64,000 bases of DNA, from NCBI GenBank assembly GCA_035528035.1, contig DATKZI010000061.1, positions 124,001 to 188,000 on the forward strand, given 5' to 3'. Below are positions 1 to 8,528 of this stretch, piece after piece. The stretch comes from JABLTI01 sp035528035 (GTDB lineage Archaea > Asgardarchaeota > Heimdallarchaeia > JABLTI01). Positions within the stretch are counted from its first letter, which is position 1. Every line of letters begins with the position of its first letter. The translations under genes and the position numbers were made by a program. Below the pieces are notes generated by a model. That model was not told the DNA's origin and did no database searches. It saw only the letters and a program-made list of their open reading frames with translations.

Positions 1-1
1 A

Positions 2-256
2 CAAGGAGCTCCACGATTTGCTATGCGATTATTTACATTAGAACCGGGAGCAATAATTGGTATACATGGACATCCTGAAGAACATGAAATTTACATACAC
101 CAAGGAGAATGTGATTTAATCACTGAGGATGGTACTAGAACAAGAGTAGAAGCTACTGATGCTATTTATGTTCCACCAGAAGAAAAACATGGTTATGAAA
201 ACATTGGTTCTGAGGTTTTGCAATTTATTTGTGTAATACCACTTCTGAAAAAATAG
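2..256 (+). CDS. Cupin-domain protein, 5' end outside the window
   Basis: C-terminal part of a small single-domain cupin. The reading frame is open from base 2 (Q-G-A-P-R-F-A then MRLFTLEPG), so the ATG at 23 is probably internal and the true start lies upstream of the window. Cupin motif 1 is visible as PGAIIGIHGHPEEHEIYIHQG (two His, one Glu as likely metal ligands) and motif 2 as AIYVPPEEKHGYENIG with a further His. Cupins of this size bind a divalent metal or a small sugar or acid, and the substrate cannot be told from sequence. It ends 50 bases before the stop of the convergent M20 peptidase gene. Identification as a cupin is solid, specific function unknown. Confidence 0.8.
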   Translation, partial: QGAPRFAMRLFTLEPGAIIGIHGHPEEHEIYIHQGECDLITEDGTRTRVEATDAIYVPPEEKHGYENIGSEVLQFICVIPLLKK

Positions 257-308
257 GTTTTTTATAAAAAATAGAATTAGAGTGAACCAATTATTCACTC
301 TTATTTTT

Positions 309-1658
309 TCACCAATTCTTAAATTCATCTAGAATTGTAGCAATCATTTTCATGCCATCAATAAAATCATCAACAAAAATGTTTTCATTTGGTGCATGAG
401 AATTGGAATTAGCATTCCCACAACCTAAAGAAACAACAGGCATATGGTCACCAAAAAGATACATTGGTCCTGAACCACCTGAAGTAATTTGAACAGAAGC
501 TTCGTGATTGTAAACTCGTTTATTAGCACGTTTGCAAAGTTTCACAAAATCAGCATTCACGTAAGTCTTTGATGGTGGATACCCATTAGACCAATCGATT
601 TTCACATCAGAGAACCCATTATCATCGAAATATTTTCGTAAATTCTCTAAGATTTTATTTGGATCTTGATTCTTGACTAATCTGAAATCGATTTTTGCAG
701 AGGCTTCTTTTGGTATAACCGTTTTTCCACCTTTACCTTGCCAACCTGCAGTAAATCCACATAAATTACAAGTAGGTTTGGTGAAATAAGCCAATTTTGC
801 TTCTTCATCGTTCATACCATAACGAAATTCATCTATACCAAAATGCTCCTTGACTTCTTGTGGATATTGCTTATATTCTTTCACTACTTCTATTTCTTCA
901 GGAGTGATTTTTCCTATATTATCATAAAAGTGAGGAATGAGTATTTTGCCATTCTTATCCTTTAGTAAATTAATCGCTTGTAGTAATCTTTCACCAGCAT
1001 TTGGTAAATGAGTAGCATTTGCAGAATGAGAATCAATACTCATTTCTTTAACCGAGATTTGGATATAGAGAATTCCTTTTACACCTAAAATAAATTCTTG
1101 TAGTCCTTCACGATTACTACCACCAAATTCCCAAATACAACCATCAACATTTTTCAAGAAATCAATATCTTGTTCAATGTACTTTGTTAGATTTTTACTG
1201 CTGCTTTCTTCTTCGCTTTCAATTACAAATTTTATATTACAAGGTAATTTTAAACCAGCATCTAGCCAAGCGCGTATGGCATGTATTCGACAAACGATTT
1301 CATCTTTATTATCTGCAACACCTCGACCATACATCTTTCCTTCTCGTATGTCAAGTTTAAATGGTTCAGAATCCCAAAGTTCAAAAGGTTCAGCAGGTTG
1401 AACGTCCGCATGATCATAGAATAGTAAAGTTCGTTTTGCTCCTACATTCATCAACCCAGTAACTACTGGTCCACCACCAGTATCAAATTTCTTAACTTCA
1501 AACCCATTATCTTTGAGTAGTTTAGCAGAAAAATCAGCTGCTTCAACGAGAAATTCTTCTTTAGCGGATACAGAGGGTATAGCTAAAAAATCCGCTAAAT
1601 CTTTTATCGCTTTATCTTTTCTTTTTTCAATTTCTTCAAATACTTTCTCTAGAGACAT
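309..1658 (-). CDS. M20 family metallopeptidase (dipeptidase/deacylase type)
   Basis: A 449-residue zinc exopeptidase of the M20/M28 clan, close in length to archaeal ArgE/DapE/carboxypeptidase-like enzymes. The metal-binding landmarks are present in order: YDHADVQPAEPFELW (His and catalytic Asp), GRGVADNKDE (bridging Asp), ESEEESSS (catalytic Glu and ligand Glu), and the C-terminal HAPNENIF (last His). A dimerisation insert lies between the two halves. Probably cytosolic, hydrolysing dipeptides or N-acyl amino acids; the substrate is not predictable. The ATG is preceded by GAGGT at a normal distance. It is divergent from the Fe-S protein at 1970 and convergent with the cupin. Confidence 0.88.
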   Translation of the reverse strand: MSLEKVFEEIEKRKDKAIKDLADFLAIPSVSAKEEFLVEAADFSAKLLKDNGFEVKKFDTGGGPVVTGLMNVGAKRTLLFYDHADVQPAEPFELWDSEPFKLDIREGKMYGRGVADNKDEIVCRIHAIRAWLDAGLKLPCNIKFVIESEEESSSKNLTKYIEQDIDFLKNVDGCIWEFGGSNREGLQEFILGVKGILYIQISVKEMSIDSHSANATHLPNAGERLLQAINLLKDKNGKILIPHFYDNIGKITPEEIEVVKEYKQYPQEVKEHFGIDEFRYGMNDEEAKLAYFTKPTCNLCGFTAGWQGKGGKTVIPKEASAKIDFRLVKNQDPNKILENLRKYFDDNGFSDVKIDWSNGYPPSKTYVNADFVKLCKRANKRVYNHEASVQITSGGSGPMYLFGDHMPVVSLGCGNANSNSHAPNENIFVDDFIDGMKMIATILDEFKNW

Positions 1659-1969
1659 ACTATCAAAACCTCTTTTTTTTATTTCGTAAAGGTAGGTCTT
1701 CTACATTAATTAATATTAAGTTTGAATTATCAATTAGTAATCTGGTTTATTAAATTTGTATATTATTAAATATTTGATTAGATATCAGTAATAATTTGAA
1801 CAAAAATAATAATGTGGATAATAAATTACTTCTTTTAATTACATCTTCTTTTAACACTAATAGTAAAGAAGATAACTCATAAAATCTAACCTAATAATAT
1901 TAATAACGAGTCTTAAATAGCTCAATTAATTGCTTCTATTTAATACTTTAAATTTAAGGCGATTTTTTT
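1659..1969. other. Divergent intergenic region, 311 bases
   Basis: Very AT-rich spacer between the divergent M20 peptidase and Fe-S protein genes. I see no ORF with coding character and no tRNA. A TATA-like box TTAAATAG at 1913-1920 is placed to serve the rightward gene, whose TTG start is about 50 bases further on. The other strand presumably has its own promoter near 1690-1740 but no box stands out from the AT background. Confidence 0.5.
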
Positions 1970-3055
1970 TTGACAGCAGGTCACGAACAAACCCCGTATG
2001 AAAAACTCACTAAAATATTAAACACTATACCAAATGGTTTTCAAAAAACTAAGGACGATATACACTTACGTGTTCTAGAATGGATTTTTGAACCTGAAGA
2101 AGCTGAATTAGCATGCAAATTAAAACTTCGTGGTGAAACTCTGCCAAAATTGTCAAAAAGATTGAAGATGCCAGCTGATAATCTCGCTATACTTTTAGAA
2201 ACTATGCATGAAAAAGGACAGATACATGTTTGGGAATCAGATAAAGGAACAAAATATGGTTTGTATCCATTTGTTATTGGAATTTATGAAGCTCAACTTC
2301 ACAGAATGGATGCTGAATTTGCTCAACTTTTTGAAGAATATTGTCAAAAAACTAGAGGAAATACATTATTCACATCTAAACCACCAATCCAACGTGTTAT
2401 ACCTATTAATAGAGTGATAAAAACAGATCTGATTATTCGTCCATATAATCAAGCAGAAGAACTATTGAAAAACGCTAAAAGCTGGAGCATTCGAGAGTGT
2501 ATATGTAGAGTTCAACAAAAATTGATTGGTAATAGTTGTTCATATCCAACAAGTGTTTGTATCTCTTTTTCATCTCGAGAAAATGCCTACAAAGATAGTT
2601 TGAGACCAGTATCATTAGAAGAAGCAATTAAAGTTCTGAGAGAAGCAGAAGAAGCTGGTTTAATTCATTCAACTATGAATGTCGCTACAGAGCAATCATA
2701 TATTTGTAATTGCTGTACATGTTGCTGTGGTGTTTTAAGAGGACTAGTAACCTATAATCAGCCTAATGCTTTCGTTAAATCTGATTATGTATTAAGTATA
2801 GATGAAAATCTTTGTAATGGTTGTGGGAAATGCATTAAAAGATGTCAATTCAAGGCAATAGAAATTATTGAGAAAAAATGTCATATAGATAATAAATGTG
2901 TTGGATGTGGTGTTTGCGCACTTGTCTGTCCAAATGAGGCTTTAAGTTTAGTTCCTCGAGAAAAATCAGAAATTAAAAAACCTCCAAGAGGAATTCTTTC
3001 TTGGATGGTTCGTAGAGCTATTAGACGAAGAAAAAACCTTCTAAAGGTCATCTAA
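1970..3055 (+). CDS. Winged-helix-like and dicluster ferredoxin protein
   Basis: 361-residue protein, TTG start behind AAGGCGA. The first ~100 residues look like a winged helix (LSKRLKMPADNLAILLETMHEKGQI followed by a wing-like strand), seen here as a pattern only. The centre has unusual Cys clusters, RECICRVQQ with further Cys, then ICNCCTCCCGV. The C-terminus carries two classical [4Fe-4S] ferredoxin motifs, CNGCGKCIKRCQ and CVGCGVCALVCP, and ends in a basic tail (RRAIRRRK). Most likely a soluble electron-transfer or redox-sensing protein. Proteins of this architecture occur in anaerobic archaea and bacteria, but I know no assigned function. It stands alone, with a convergent reductase gene downstream. 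Confidence 0.75.
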   Translation: MTAGHEQTPYEKLTKILNTIPNGFQKTKDDIHLRVLEWIFEPEEAELACKLKLRGETLPKLSKRLKMPADNLAILLETMHEKGQIHVWESDKGTKYGLYPFVIGIYEAQLHRMDAEFAQLFEEYCQKTRGNTLFTSKPPIQRVIPINRVIKTDLIIRPYNQAEELLKNAKSWSIRECICRVQQKLIGNSCSYPTSVCISFSSRENAYKDSLRPVSLEEAIKVLREAEEAGLIHSTMNVATEQSYICNCCTCCCGVLRGLVTYNQPNAFVKSDYVLSIDENLCNGCGKCIKRCQFKAIEIIEKKCHIDNKCVGCGVCALVCPNEALSLVPREKSEIKKPPRGILSWMVRRAIRRRKNLLKVI

Positions 3056-3067
3056 CTTCAATAGTAT

Positions 3068-4132
3068 TTAGCTTGAACTTACAACTTTCTCTAAATCATC
3101 TAAATTATGCATACCTATTTTTCGTTTACCGTTTTCAATTTCATGAATAGCTTTTACTAAAAAGGCATTGGCGGATACTTTAACTCCTATTTCTAAACCC
3201 TTCTTTACAATATAACCATTAAGAAAATCAATTTCTGTTTTACGTTTGTGTTCAAGATCCCATAGAAGAGAAGAACGGATTTTACCATGTCTTTTTGCAC
3301 CAATTTTAGCAATAATTGAGCTAACTGTTTTATTTTTCATCCTTGCGAAAAATCGATCTTCTGATTGTGGTTTATAGAAGAATAATTTAACATCTAAATT
3401 GTCTACTTTTTCTAATTTAATATTGAGTGCTTTAGCAACATTAACTCCTTCTTCTTTAATAGAACGTATTACATTAACAACTCTAGGATTTTTCAATTGC
3501 TCACCTAAAGTTATTCCTAATAAACCACCCATTGGAGCAACTACAGAATTTACTATGAGTTTTGACCAACGATACCCTAGTATATTATCAGTAATTATTG
3601 TTGGTTTCCATAAATTGAGTTTCTTTTGAATATCCAGTAAATCAGGATTCCCTATGCTTTTCTCATTTTCAAAGCCAATTACAAAATCACCTGTAGAAGA
3701 AGTTATAGTAATTTCTCCAAGTTGAGTTCGATTAGCCCCCCATCCAACAACACCTGCAACAATTTGTTTTCTAGGTATATATTTGGCAATTATATCTGTA
3801 TTACCAAAACCATTTTGCATGCTATATACTAAACTGTTATTAGTGAGGACAGTTGAAATATTTTTTACAGCATCTTCTGTTTCAAGATTCTTTGTAGTAA
3901 CTAAAATATGTTTGTATTTTTTATTTAGCTTCTTTATATCTGAAAAAATCGGTACTTTAAAGATCTCATCAATACCTTTGATTGTTAATCCATCTTTCTT
4001 AACTTTATCATAGTGTTCACTCTTTCGAGAGAGCAATGTCACATCAATATTGTTCTTGTAAAGAATTGCACTTGTTGCTCCTCCAATTGCACCTGCACCA
4101 ATAATTAGAATATCCCCAATATCATTAGACAT
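3068..4132 (-). CDS. Ketopantoate reductase family (PanE/ApbA-like)
   Basis: 354 residues, slightly longer than typical PanE (about 300). The N-terminal Rossmann fold begins ILIIGAGAIGGATSAILY, the NADP-binding GxGxxG. The C-terminal ApbA domain has WSKLIVNSVVAPMGG (catalytic Lys and first Asn) and KRKTEIDFLNGY (catalytic Glu), followed by a helical end. Family reaction: NADPH-dependent reduction of 2-dehydropantoate to pantoate for CoA synthesis. In E. coli PanE a second Asn follows four residues after the first; here that position is Ala, so the true substrate could be a different 2-keto acid. No pantothenate gene is adjacent. Family assignment firm, reaction uncertain. Confidence 0.8.
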   Translation of the reverse strand: MSNDIGDILIIGAGAIGGATSAILYKNNIDVTLLSRKSEHYDKVKKDGLTIKGIDEIFKVPIFSDIKKLNKKYKHILVTTKNLETEDAVKNISTVLTNNSLVYSMQNGFGNTDIIAKYIPRKQIVAGVVGWGANRTQLGEITITSSTGDFVIGFENEKSIGNPDLLDIQKKLNLWKPTIITDNILGYRWSKLIVNSVVAPMGGLLGITLGEQLKNPRVVNVIRSIKEEGVNVAKALNIKLEKVDNLDVKLFFYKPQSEDRFFARMKNKTVSSIIAKIGAKRHGKIRSSLLWDLEHKRKTEIDFLNGYIVKKGLEIGVKVSANAFLVKAIHEIENGKRKIGMHNLDDLEKVVSSS

Positions 4133-4191
4133 GTTAGATTTACCTTCATTTAAATTCGATTAGAGGAGTAACCTCTATTCTCATTTATTTC

Positions 4192-4443
4192 TTAATAAAT
4201 AATTTCTCGTTTTTGAAAAATTATTAGATAACCAAACAAAGCTATTATTCCAGAACCAAATAGGATTATGTAATCCCATAGATGGAATACACCTTCACTA
4301 ATGATTTTGGTAACATTGAAATAATTAAATAATGAAGCATATTTGAATGGTTCAAGGATATCATTAATTCCTCCAAATCTTACAAGTATATATTGTCCAA
4401 TTATTAGTAATCCTGCGAAAGTTAGACTTCTTTTCATATCCAT
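4192..4443 (-). pseudogene. ABC-2 type permease, C-terminal fragment
   Basis: An 83-residue reading frame with two hydrophobic segments and the ending GYLIIFQKREIIY, which resembles the last two membrane helices and the F-x-x-R-[DE] tail of ABC-2 family permeases. The N-terminal four helices and the partner ATPase are absent. Upstream on the same strand the frame stays open to a TAG near 4550, but there it runs antisense to a TrmO fragment, so homology stops near 4440-4470. Best read as a gene remnant left by a deletion or inversion. It could instead be a small genuine membrane protein; the permease resemblance is moderate. Confidence 0.5.
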
Positions 4444-4468
4444 GAAAATAACACTACATAATAAAGTT

Positions 4469-4708
4469 AGAGCTCCTAATAGACCAAATGCTATCGGATT
4501 ATCAATTGTTAAGCTAGAGGAAATTAACGCGAAAAAAACCTACATTGAAATAGTATTTTCTGGGGTTGATATGTTAGACGAAACACCACTATTAGATATT
4601 AAACCTTACATCATAGATTTCGACTCCTATCCAGAAGCAAAATGTGGGTTGTATGATAAAAGAGAAATTAAAGATATAAAAACAGACAATCGTTTCAGTG
4701 AGTTATAA
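4469..4708 (+). pseudogene. trmO: TrmO (tRNA m6t6A37 methyltransferase) C-terminal fragment
   Basis: From about 4469 the plus strand reads RAPNRPNAIGLSIVKLEE, then FSGVDMLDETPLLDIKPYI and a DFDSYPEA end. This matches the second half of the TrmO/UPF0066 family, which carries the R-x-P-x-R-P-N-P-I-G-L-S motif and the D-x-x-D-x-T-P-x-L-D-I-K-P-Y motif. TrmO is an SAM-dependent enzyme that methylates t6A37 of some tRNAs. The first half, including the N-terminal beta strands, is missing: the ATG at 4343 lies in sequence antisense to the permease fragment. It is therefore a truncated, probably inactive copy. Motif recognition is strong; the truncated state follows from the missing half. Confidence 0.72.
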
Positions 4709-4914
4709 AAACAAAAAAATTTAATCATATCGTTATTGATGACAAATTTCATTGGAAAAATTGGAAATCCTTTAAAAATTATAAAAAAGTAATAATACTA
4801 ATTATAGAAAAGCATTTTTGTTTTAGAATGGCGTTCCATGATGAGGTGAGTTATTATTTTTAAAAAAAAAGTTAAGAAAGTAAAAGATTAATAATATTAC
4901 TAGAAGGAATAGCT

Positions 4915-6948
4915 TTGAAGAAAGAGAGGACTGCAATTATCTTTATAACAATGGTTTTATTCCTACAAATTTCATTTTCAAATAGTAGTATAAATGAAGA
5001 AAGATTAAATGCTGTTAATGAATCAATAACTCCTAAGTTAAAATGGTTGATAGAGAATATATCTCCCACTTCCCCACCAACAGTAGCTGATCTTAATTAT
5101 GATAATCAATTTGAAGTTTTGATTGGTACCTCTACTGGTTTGGTAGCTTTTAATGCGGATGGCTCCATATATTGGAATACTACTATAGGAAGCCAAGCTG
5201 GAGCTATTACCATTACTGATTTGCAAAATGATGGGCAGCTGGAAATACTAGTCCCGTTTATAGGTGGAATATTCTGTTTCAATCGATTTGGTGAGCAGTT
5301 GTGGCTTTATTCAAAAACAAATCCAGGGTCGAATATTTTTGTAATTGATATTAATAATGATAATTCACTTGAGATTCTCTTTTGTTCTTCATTTGATATT
5401 TATTGCCTTAATAATTCTGGAGCTCTTCTCTGGAAATATCAAGCATGGGCTCCTCTAATTAATAAATTAGCTGTAGCTGATCTTGATTCAGATGGGCAAT
5501 TAGAAATACTGGTATCAACTCATATCTATGGTTTTGCTGAAGATACATTATGCTTGAGCTCGAATGGAACACTCTTATGGTCTCTCGATCATTTTTTAAT
5601 CCCCTTTATCATTGATTTGAATAATGATAATAAGATGGAAATTTTTCTCACAAGTACTATGGACTATGGACTCACTTGTTTGAATTCTACATGTGGACTC
5701 TTATGGAATTATACTGATGTTGGTGCTTCAGAAGTAACTTATTCAGATAACCTTATTTTTGCTGATATTCAAGATTCCAACGAATTGGAAATCATTACTT
5801 TTCATTATCAAAAGGGTTTTGTTTGTTTAGATTTTCATGGTCAATTACTCTGGGAATATAATCTAAAACCAGAAATAGTTGAGTATGCTATTTCACTATG
5901 TTTAGCTGATGTGGATGGAAATGATGAATTAGATATAATTGGTGCAATTCGTGATAATAATTTACTAATATGTATTTCTGCCAATCAAAATATCCTATGG
6001 AATCTTTCTCTTCCATCAACAGAGTACATTAAAGGAACTCCTTGTGTTATGGATTTGGATATCGATGGTCATTTGGAATTACTAATAGCTACTTCAAGTG
6101 CTCTTTATTGTTATGAAATGAATTCAGTATCTAACAGAAAGTCTCCATGGTATTGTTATGGTGGAACTGTTTTCCGAACGCGAACTTTGGATCGTGATCT
6201 TGACTATTTAGATGATTTAACAGAACAATACTGGTGGAATACTAACCCTCAAAAATATGATACTGATAATGATTTTCTTGCAGATGGCGAAGAGATCCTT
6301 CTATATCATACTAAACCACTGAATCCCGATACAGATGGAGATGGCTTTCTTGATGGCGAGGAAATTCGGGTTGGTACAGATCCGTTAAATTCCCATGACA
6401 CTCCACTACGACAAAAAATTCTCACAGCTGCAAAAGCTCTCTCTATTATCATCCCTTCCTATATTATTCTATGTTTCATAACAGTTATTTCCATTAGAAA
6501 ATTGATAACTCTACCCTGGTATGTCATTCAACGGGCATTAACAACATTCAGGTATGTGCAAGTTACTTATATTCCAATTGAGAAACTAACAGCAGCTACT
6601 CATCAACCTCGTGAGAAAATTATCTCTGTAATAGAAAAAAACTCTTTCAGTAAAAGCAACAATCTCCTCTTTATTGAAGATAAAATCTACTTTTTGGATA
6701 AAATTGATTTAACATTTATGCTTAACCAGCAGAAAGAAATAGTCGCTCAAATCCAAAAAAATGAAATCGTTGACCAAACTGATTTAGAGCTAATTTCTCA
6801 GACAAAAGCTAACTTACAAACTATTATTTCTCTCGCCACTAAACTTCATAATAAGACAATATTACTTGATTGTCAAAAGCTTATAGATGAATTAAGTTCC
6901 ACATGGGAGTCGGTTGATTTTAACATTTTAATGGAAGAAATAAAATAA
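4915..6948 (+). CDS. Membrane-anchored FG-GAP/VCBS beta-propeller protein with Ca-binding stalk
   Basis: 677 residues, TTG start behind AGAAGGA (4902-4908). Signal peptide at residues 1-25. Residues ~40-400 are repeated D-x-[ND]-x-D/N-x-x-[LM]-E-[IV] blades (for example DLDSDGQLEILV, DVDGNDELDIIG), which form a beta-propeller. Residues ~425-500 are thrombospondin type 3-like calcium loops (YDTDNDFLADGEE, PDTDGDGFLDGEE). One membrane helix lies near 507-530, then about 150 cytoplasmic residues containing a winged-helix-like patch (LTAATHQPREKIISVIEKN). The topology is an outside propeller, stalk, membrane and inside tail, as in a cell-surface sensor or adhesin. Single gene; function unknown. 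Confidence 0.75.
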   Translation: MKKERTAIIFITMVLFLQISFSNSSINEERLNAVNESITPKLKWLIENISPTSPPTVADLNYDNQFEVLIGTSTGLVAFNADGSIYWNTTIGSQAGAITITDLQNDGQLEILVPFIGGIFCFNRFGEQLWLYSKTNPGSNIFVIDINNDNSLEILFCSSFDIYCLNNSGALLWKYQAWAPLINKLAVADLDSDGQLEILVSTHIYGFAEDTLCLSSNGTLLWSLDHFLIPFIIDLNNDNKMEIFLTSTMDYGLTCLNSTCGLLWNYTDVGASEVTYSDNLIFADIQDSNELEIITFHYQKGFVCLDFHGQLLWEYNLKPEIVEYAISLCLADVDGNDELDIIGAIRDNNLLICISANQNILWNLSLPSTEYIKGTPCVMDLDIDGHLELLIATSSALYCYEMNSVSNRKSPWYCYGGTVFRTRTLDRDLDYLDDLTEQYWWNTNPQKYDTDNDFLADGEEILLYHTKPLNPDTDGDGFLDGEEIRVGTDPLNSHDTPLRQKILTAAKALSIIIPSYIILCFITVISIRKLITLPWYVIQRALTTFRYVQVTYIPIEKLTAATHQPREKIISVIEKNSFSKSNNLLFIEDKIYFLDKIDLTFMLNQQKEIVAQIQKNEIVDQTDLELISQTKANLQTIISLATKLHNKTILLDCQKLIDELSSTWESVDFNILMEEIK

Positions 6949-6968
6949 CAATTGGATTAACAAAAAAA

Positions 6969-7337
6969 TTAATCCAATTGAACAATTTCATGAATATTCC
7001 CAAAAGGATCTTTAAAGGCATTAAACATTCCTGCAGGAAATTGAATAGGTTTAGGATAAATTAATTCTACACCTTTTTCTCGAAGATCATTACAGGTAAT
7101 AACTAAATCCTTTGTTTTAAAAATGATAATAGATTGAGCAACATTAGGATAGTCATTGGTATTCGATTTGTTCACATGGTAAAGGATTAACCTTACCCCA
7201 CCATATTGAACTAGGTCAACTGCTTTCGGAGGGTAATAATGTTCTTTAGAAACTTCAAAACCTAATTTCTCAGTATACCATTTAATTGCTTCATCAATAT
7301 TTGTAACATTTATCTGGTTCATAGCGATTTCTAACAT
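6969..7337 (-). CDS. VOC superfamily (glyoxalase/bleomycin resistance-like) protein
   Basis: 122 residues with the two beta-alpha-beta-beta-beta modules of the vicinal-oxygen-chelate fold: module 1 has DEAIKWYTEKLGFEVSKEH, module 2 ends FKDPFGNIHEIVQ. The metal-binding His/Glu are possibly the Glu and His near the C-terminus, though the usual N-terminal His is not evident. Many such proteins are glyoxalases, dioxygenases or isomerases. It is the last gene of the minus-strand redox run, 24 bases after the ferredoxin-bearing aldo/keto reductase, so it may act on the same reactive carbonyl substrates; that link is inference. Confidence 0.8.
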   Translation of the reverse strand: MLEIAMNQINVTNIDEAIKWYTEKLGFEVSKEHYYPPKAVDLVQYGGVRLILYHVNKSNTNDYPNVAQSIIIFKTKDLVITCNDLREKGVELIYPKPIQFPAGMFNAFKDPFGNIHEIVQLD

Positions 7338-7361
7338 TCAAACACCTTTATTCATGATTGA

Positions 7362-8516
7362 TTATTTAGCATTTAAAATTTCATGAGCTTTCTTAAGCTG
7401 ATCAATAATGGGGATCTTCTGTGGGCATTTTGGTTCACATTCGCCACATTCTATGCATGCATCTGCTTGTTTCCCAGGTGGCCAATCAGGTTCACCAATT
7501 TTAGAATAATATAGCTTTCCTCTTTCCATATCTCCATAGACTTGAGCCATGATAAGGGATCTGAAAATAAAGGAAATTACTACTTCATTAGGACATGGTT
7601 CACAATAGCGACAGCTTGTACAAATGTTATCTGTTTTCTCTTTGATGATAGAAATTATTTCCTCTGTATGTTTTATTTCATCCTCTGTTAATTCGAGTTG
7701 TTTACTATTAGCTATTGTTAAGTTATCATCAACCATTTCTTCTGAACCCATGCCTGATAAAGCAACAGAAATATTGGGATTTGACCAAACAAATCTTAGA
7801 GCTAAATCTGCGAAGTTCGTTCTTCCTTCAGTTAAGAATTTCTGCATATCTTCTGGAGGATTACCTGCAAGTCTTCCCCCAGCAATTGGTCCCATAACAG
7901 CAATTCCCAATCCTTTATCAGCTGCAAGTTGTATCATCTCTTCATATTGCTTATCGAGTAGATTGTATTGAATTAACATTACATCGAATTTTGCTGAGTC
8001 AGGATGCTCAAGAATTTCTTTTAATACTTCTGGTTTATCATGGAAGGAGAATCCTAGATGTTTTATCTTACCTTTTTCTTTAGCTTTCATACCTTCATCA
8101 ATAAGATTTAATTTGAGGACTTTTTCATCCCATCTTTTCTTATTAATGGCATGTAGGAGATAGACATCTAAATATTCTACACCTAACTTTTTCAAGCTAT
8201 CATCTAGGAATTTCTCAAGATCTTCAGATTTTGTGAATTTCTCATCATCCCATATAGGACACTTTGTAGCTAGAGTGACTTTCTCTCTGTAACCATCTTT
8301 CAGAGCTTTTCCAAGAACTATTTCACTCTCATAGTCATGATAATTATAGGCTGTATCTACATAGTTAATTCCCGCATCTATACCCTTTCTGATAATTTTG
8401 ATAGCTATATCATGGTCTATCTTCTCAGAACCAGGAGCTATAGTTGGCAATCTCATACATCCAAAGCCAAGTATGGATGTTTTTATTCCAGTTTTTCCAA
8501 GTACATTATTTTTCAT
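7362..8516 (-). CDS. Aldo/keto reductase fused to a dicluster ferredoxin domain (1)
   Basis: 384 residues. Residues 1-~280 are an aldo/keto reductase TIM barrel with the catalytic Asp and Tyr in NYVDTAYNYHDYESE, Lys in TLATKCP and His in YLLHAINK. The remainder has two Fe-S binding Cys groups, CTSCRYCEPCP and CIECGECEPKCP. This fusion is a known AKR subfamily of anaerobes in which [4Fe-4S] centres probably deliver or accept electrons. The substrate is unknown. It is 12 bases from the similar upstream gene (8529), so the two are co-transcribed and probably arose by duplication. Confidence 0.86.
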   Translation of the reverse strand: MKNNVLGKTGIKTSILGFGCMRLPTIAPGSEKIDHDIAIKIIRKGIDAGINYVDTAYNYHDYESEIVLGKALKDGYREKVTLATKCPIWDDEKFTKSEDLEKFLDDSLKKLGVEYLDVYLLHAINKKRWDEKVLKLNLIDEGMKAKEKGKIKHLGFSFHDKPEVLKEILEHPDSAKFDVMLIQYNLLDKQYEEMIQLAADKGLGIAVMGPIAGGRLAGNPPEDMQKFLTEGRTNFADLALRFVWSNPNISVALSGMGSEEMVDDNLTIANSKQLELTEDEIKHTEEIISIIKEKTDNICTSCRYCEPCPNEVVISFIFRSLIMAQVYGDMERGKLYYSKIGEPDWPPGKQADACIECGECEPKCPQKIPIIDQLKKAHEILNAK

Positions 8517-8528
8517 TTTATTTCACTC

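Noticed and set aside
4343..4468. First 42 codons of the plus-strand frame that ends in TrmO
   Set aside because: Antisense to the permease fragment and unlike any TrmO N-terminus.
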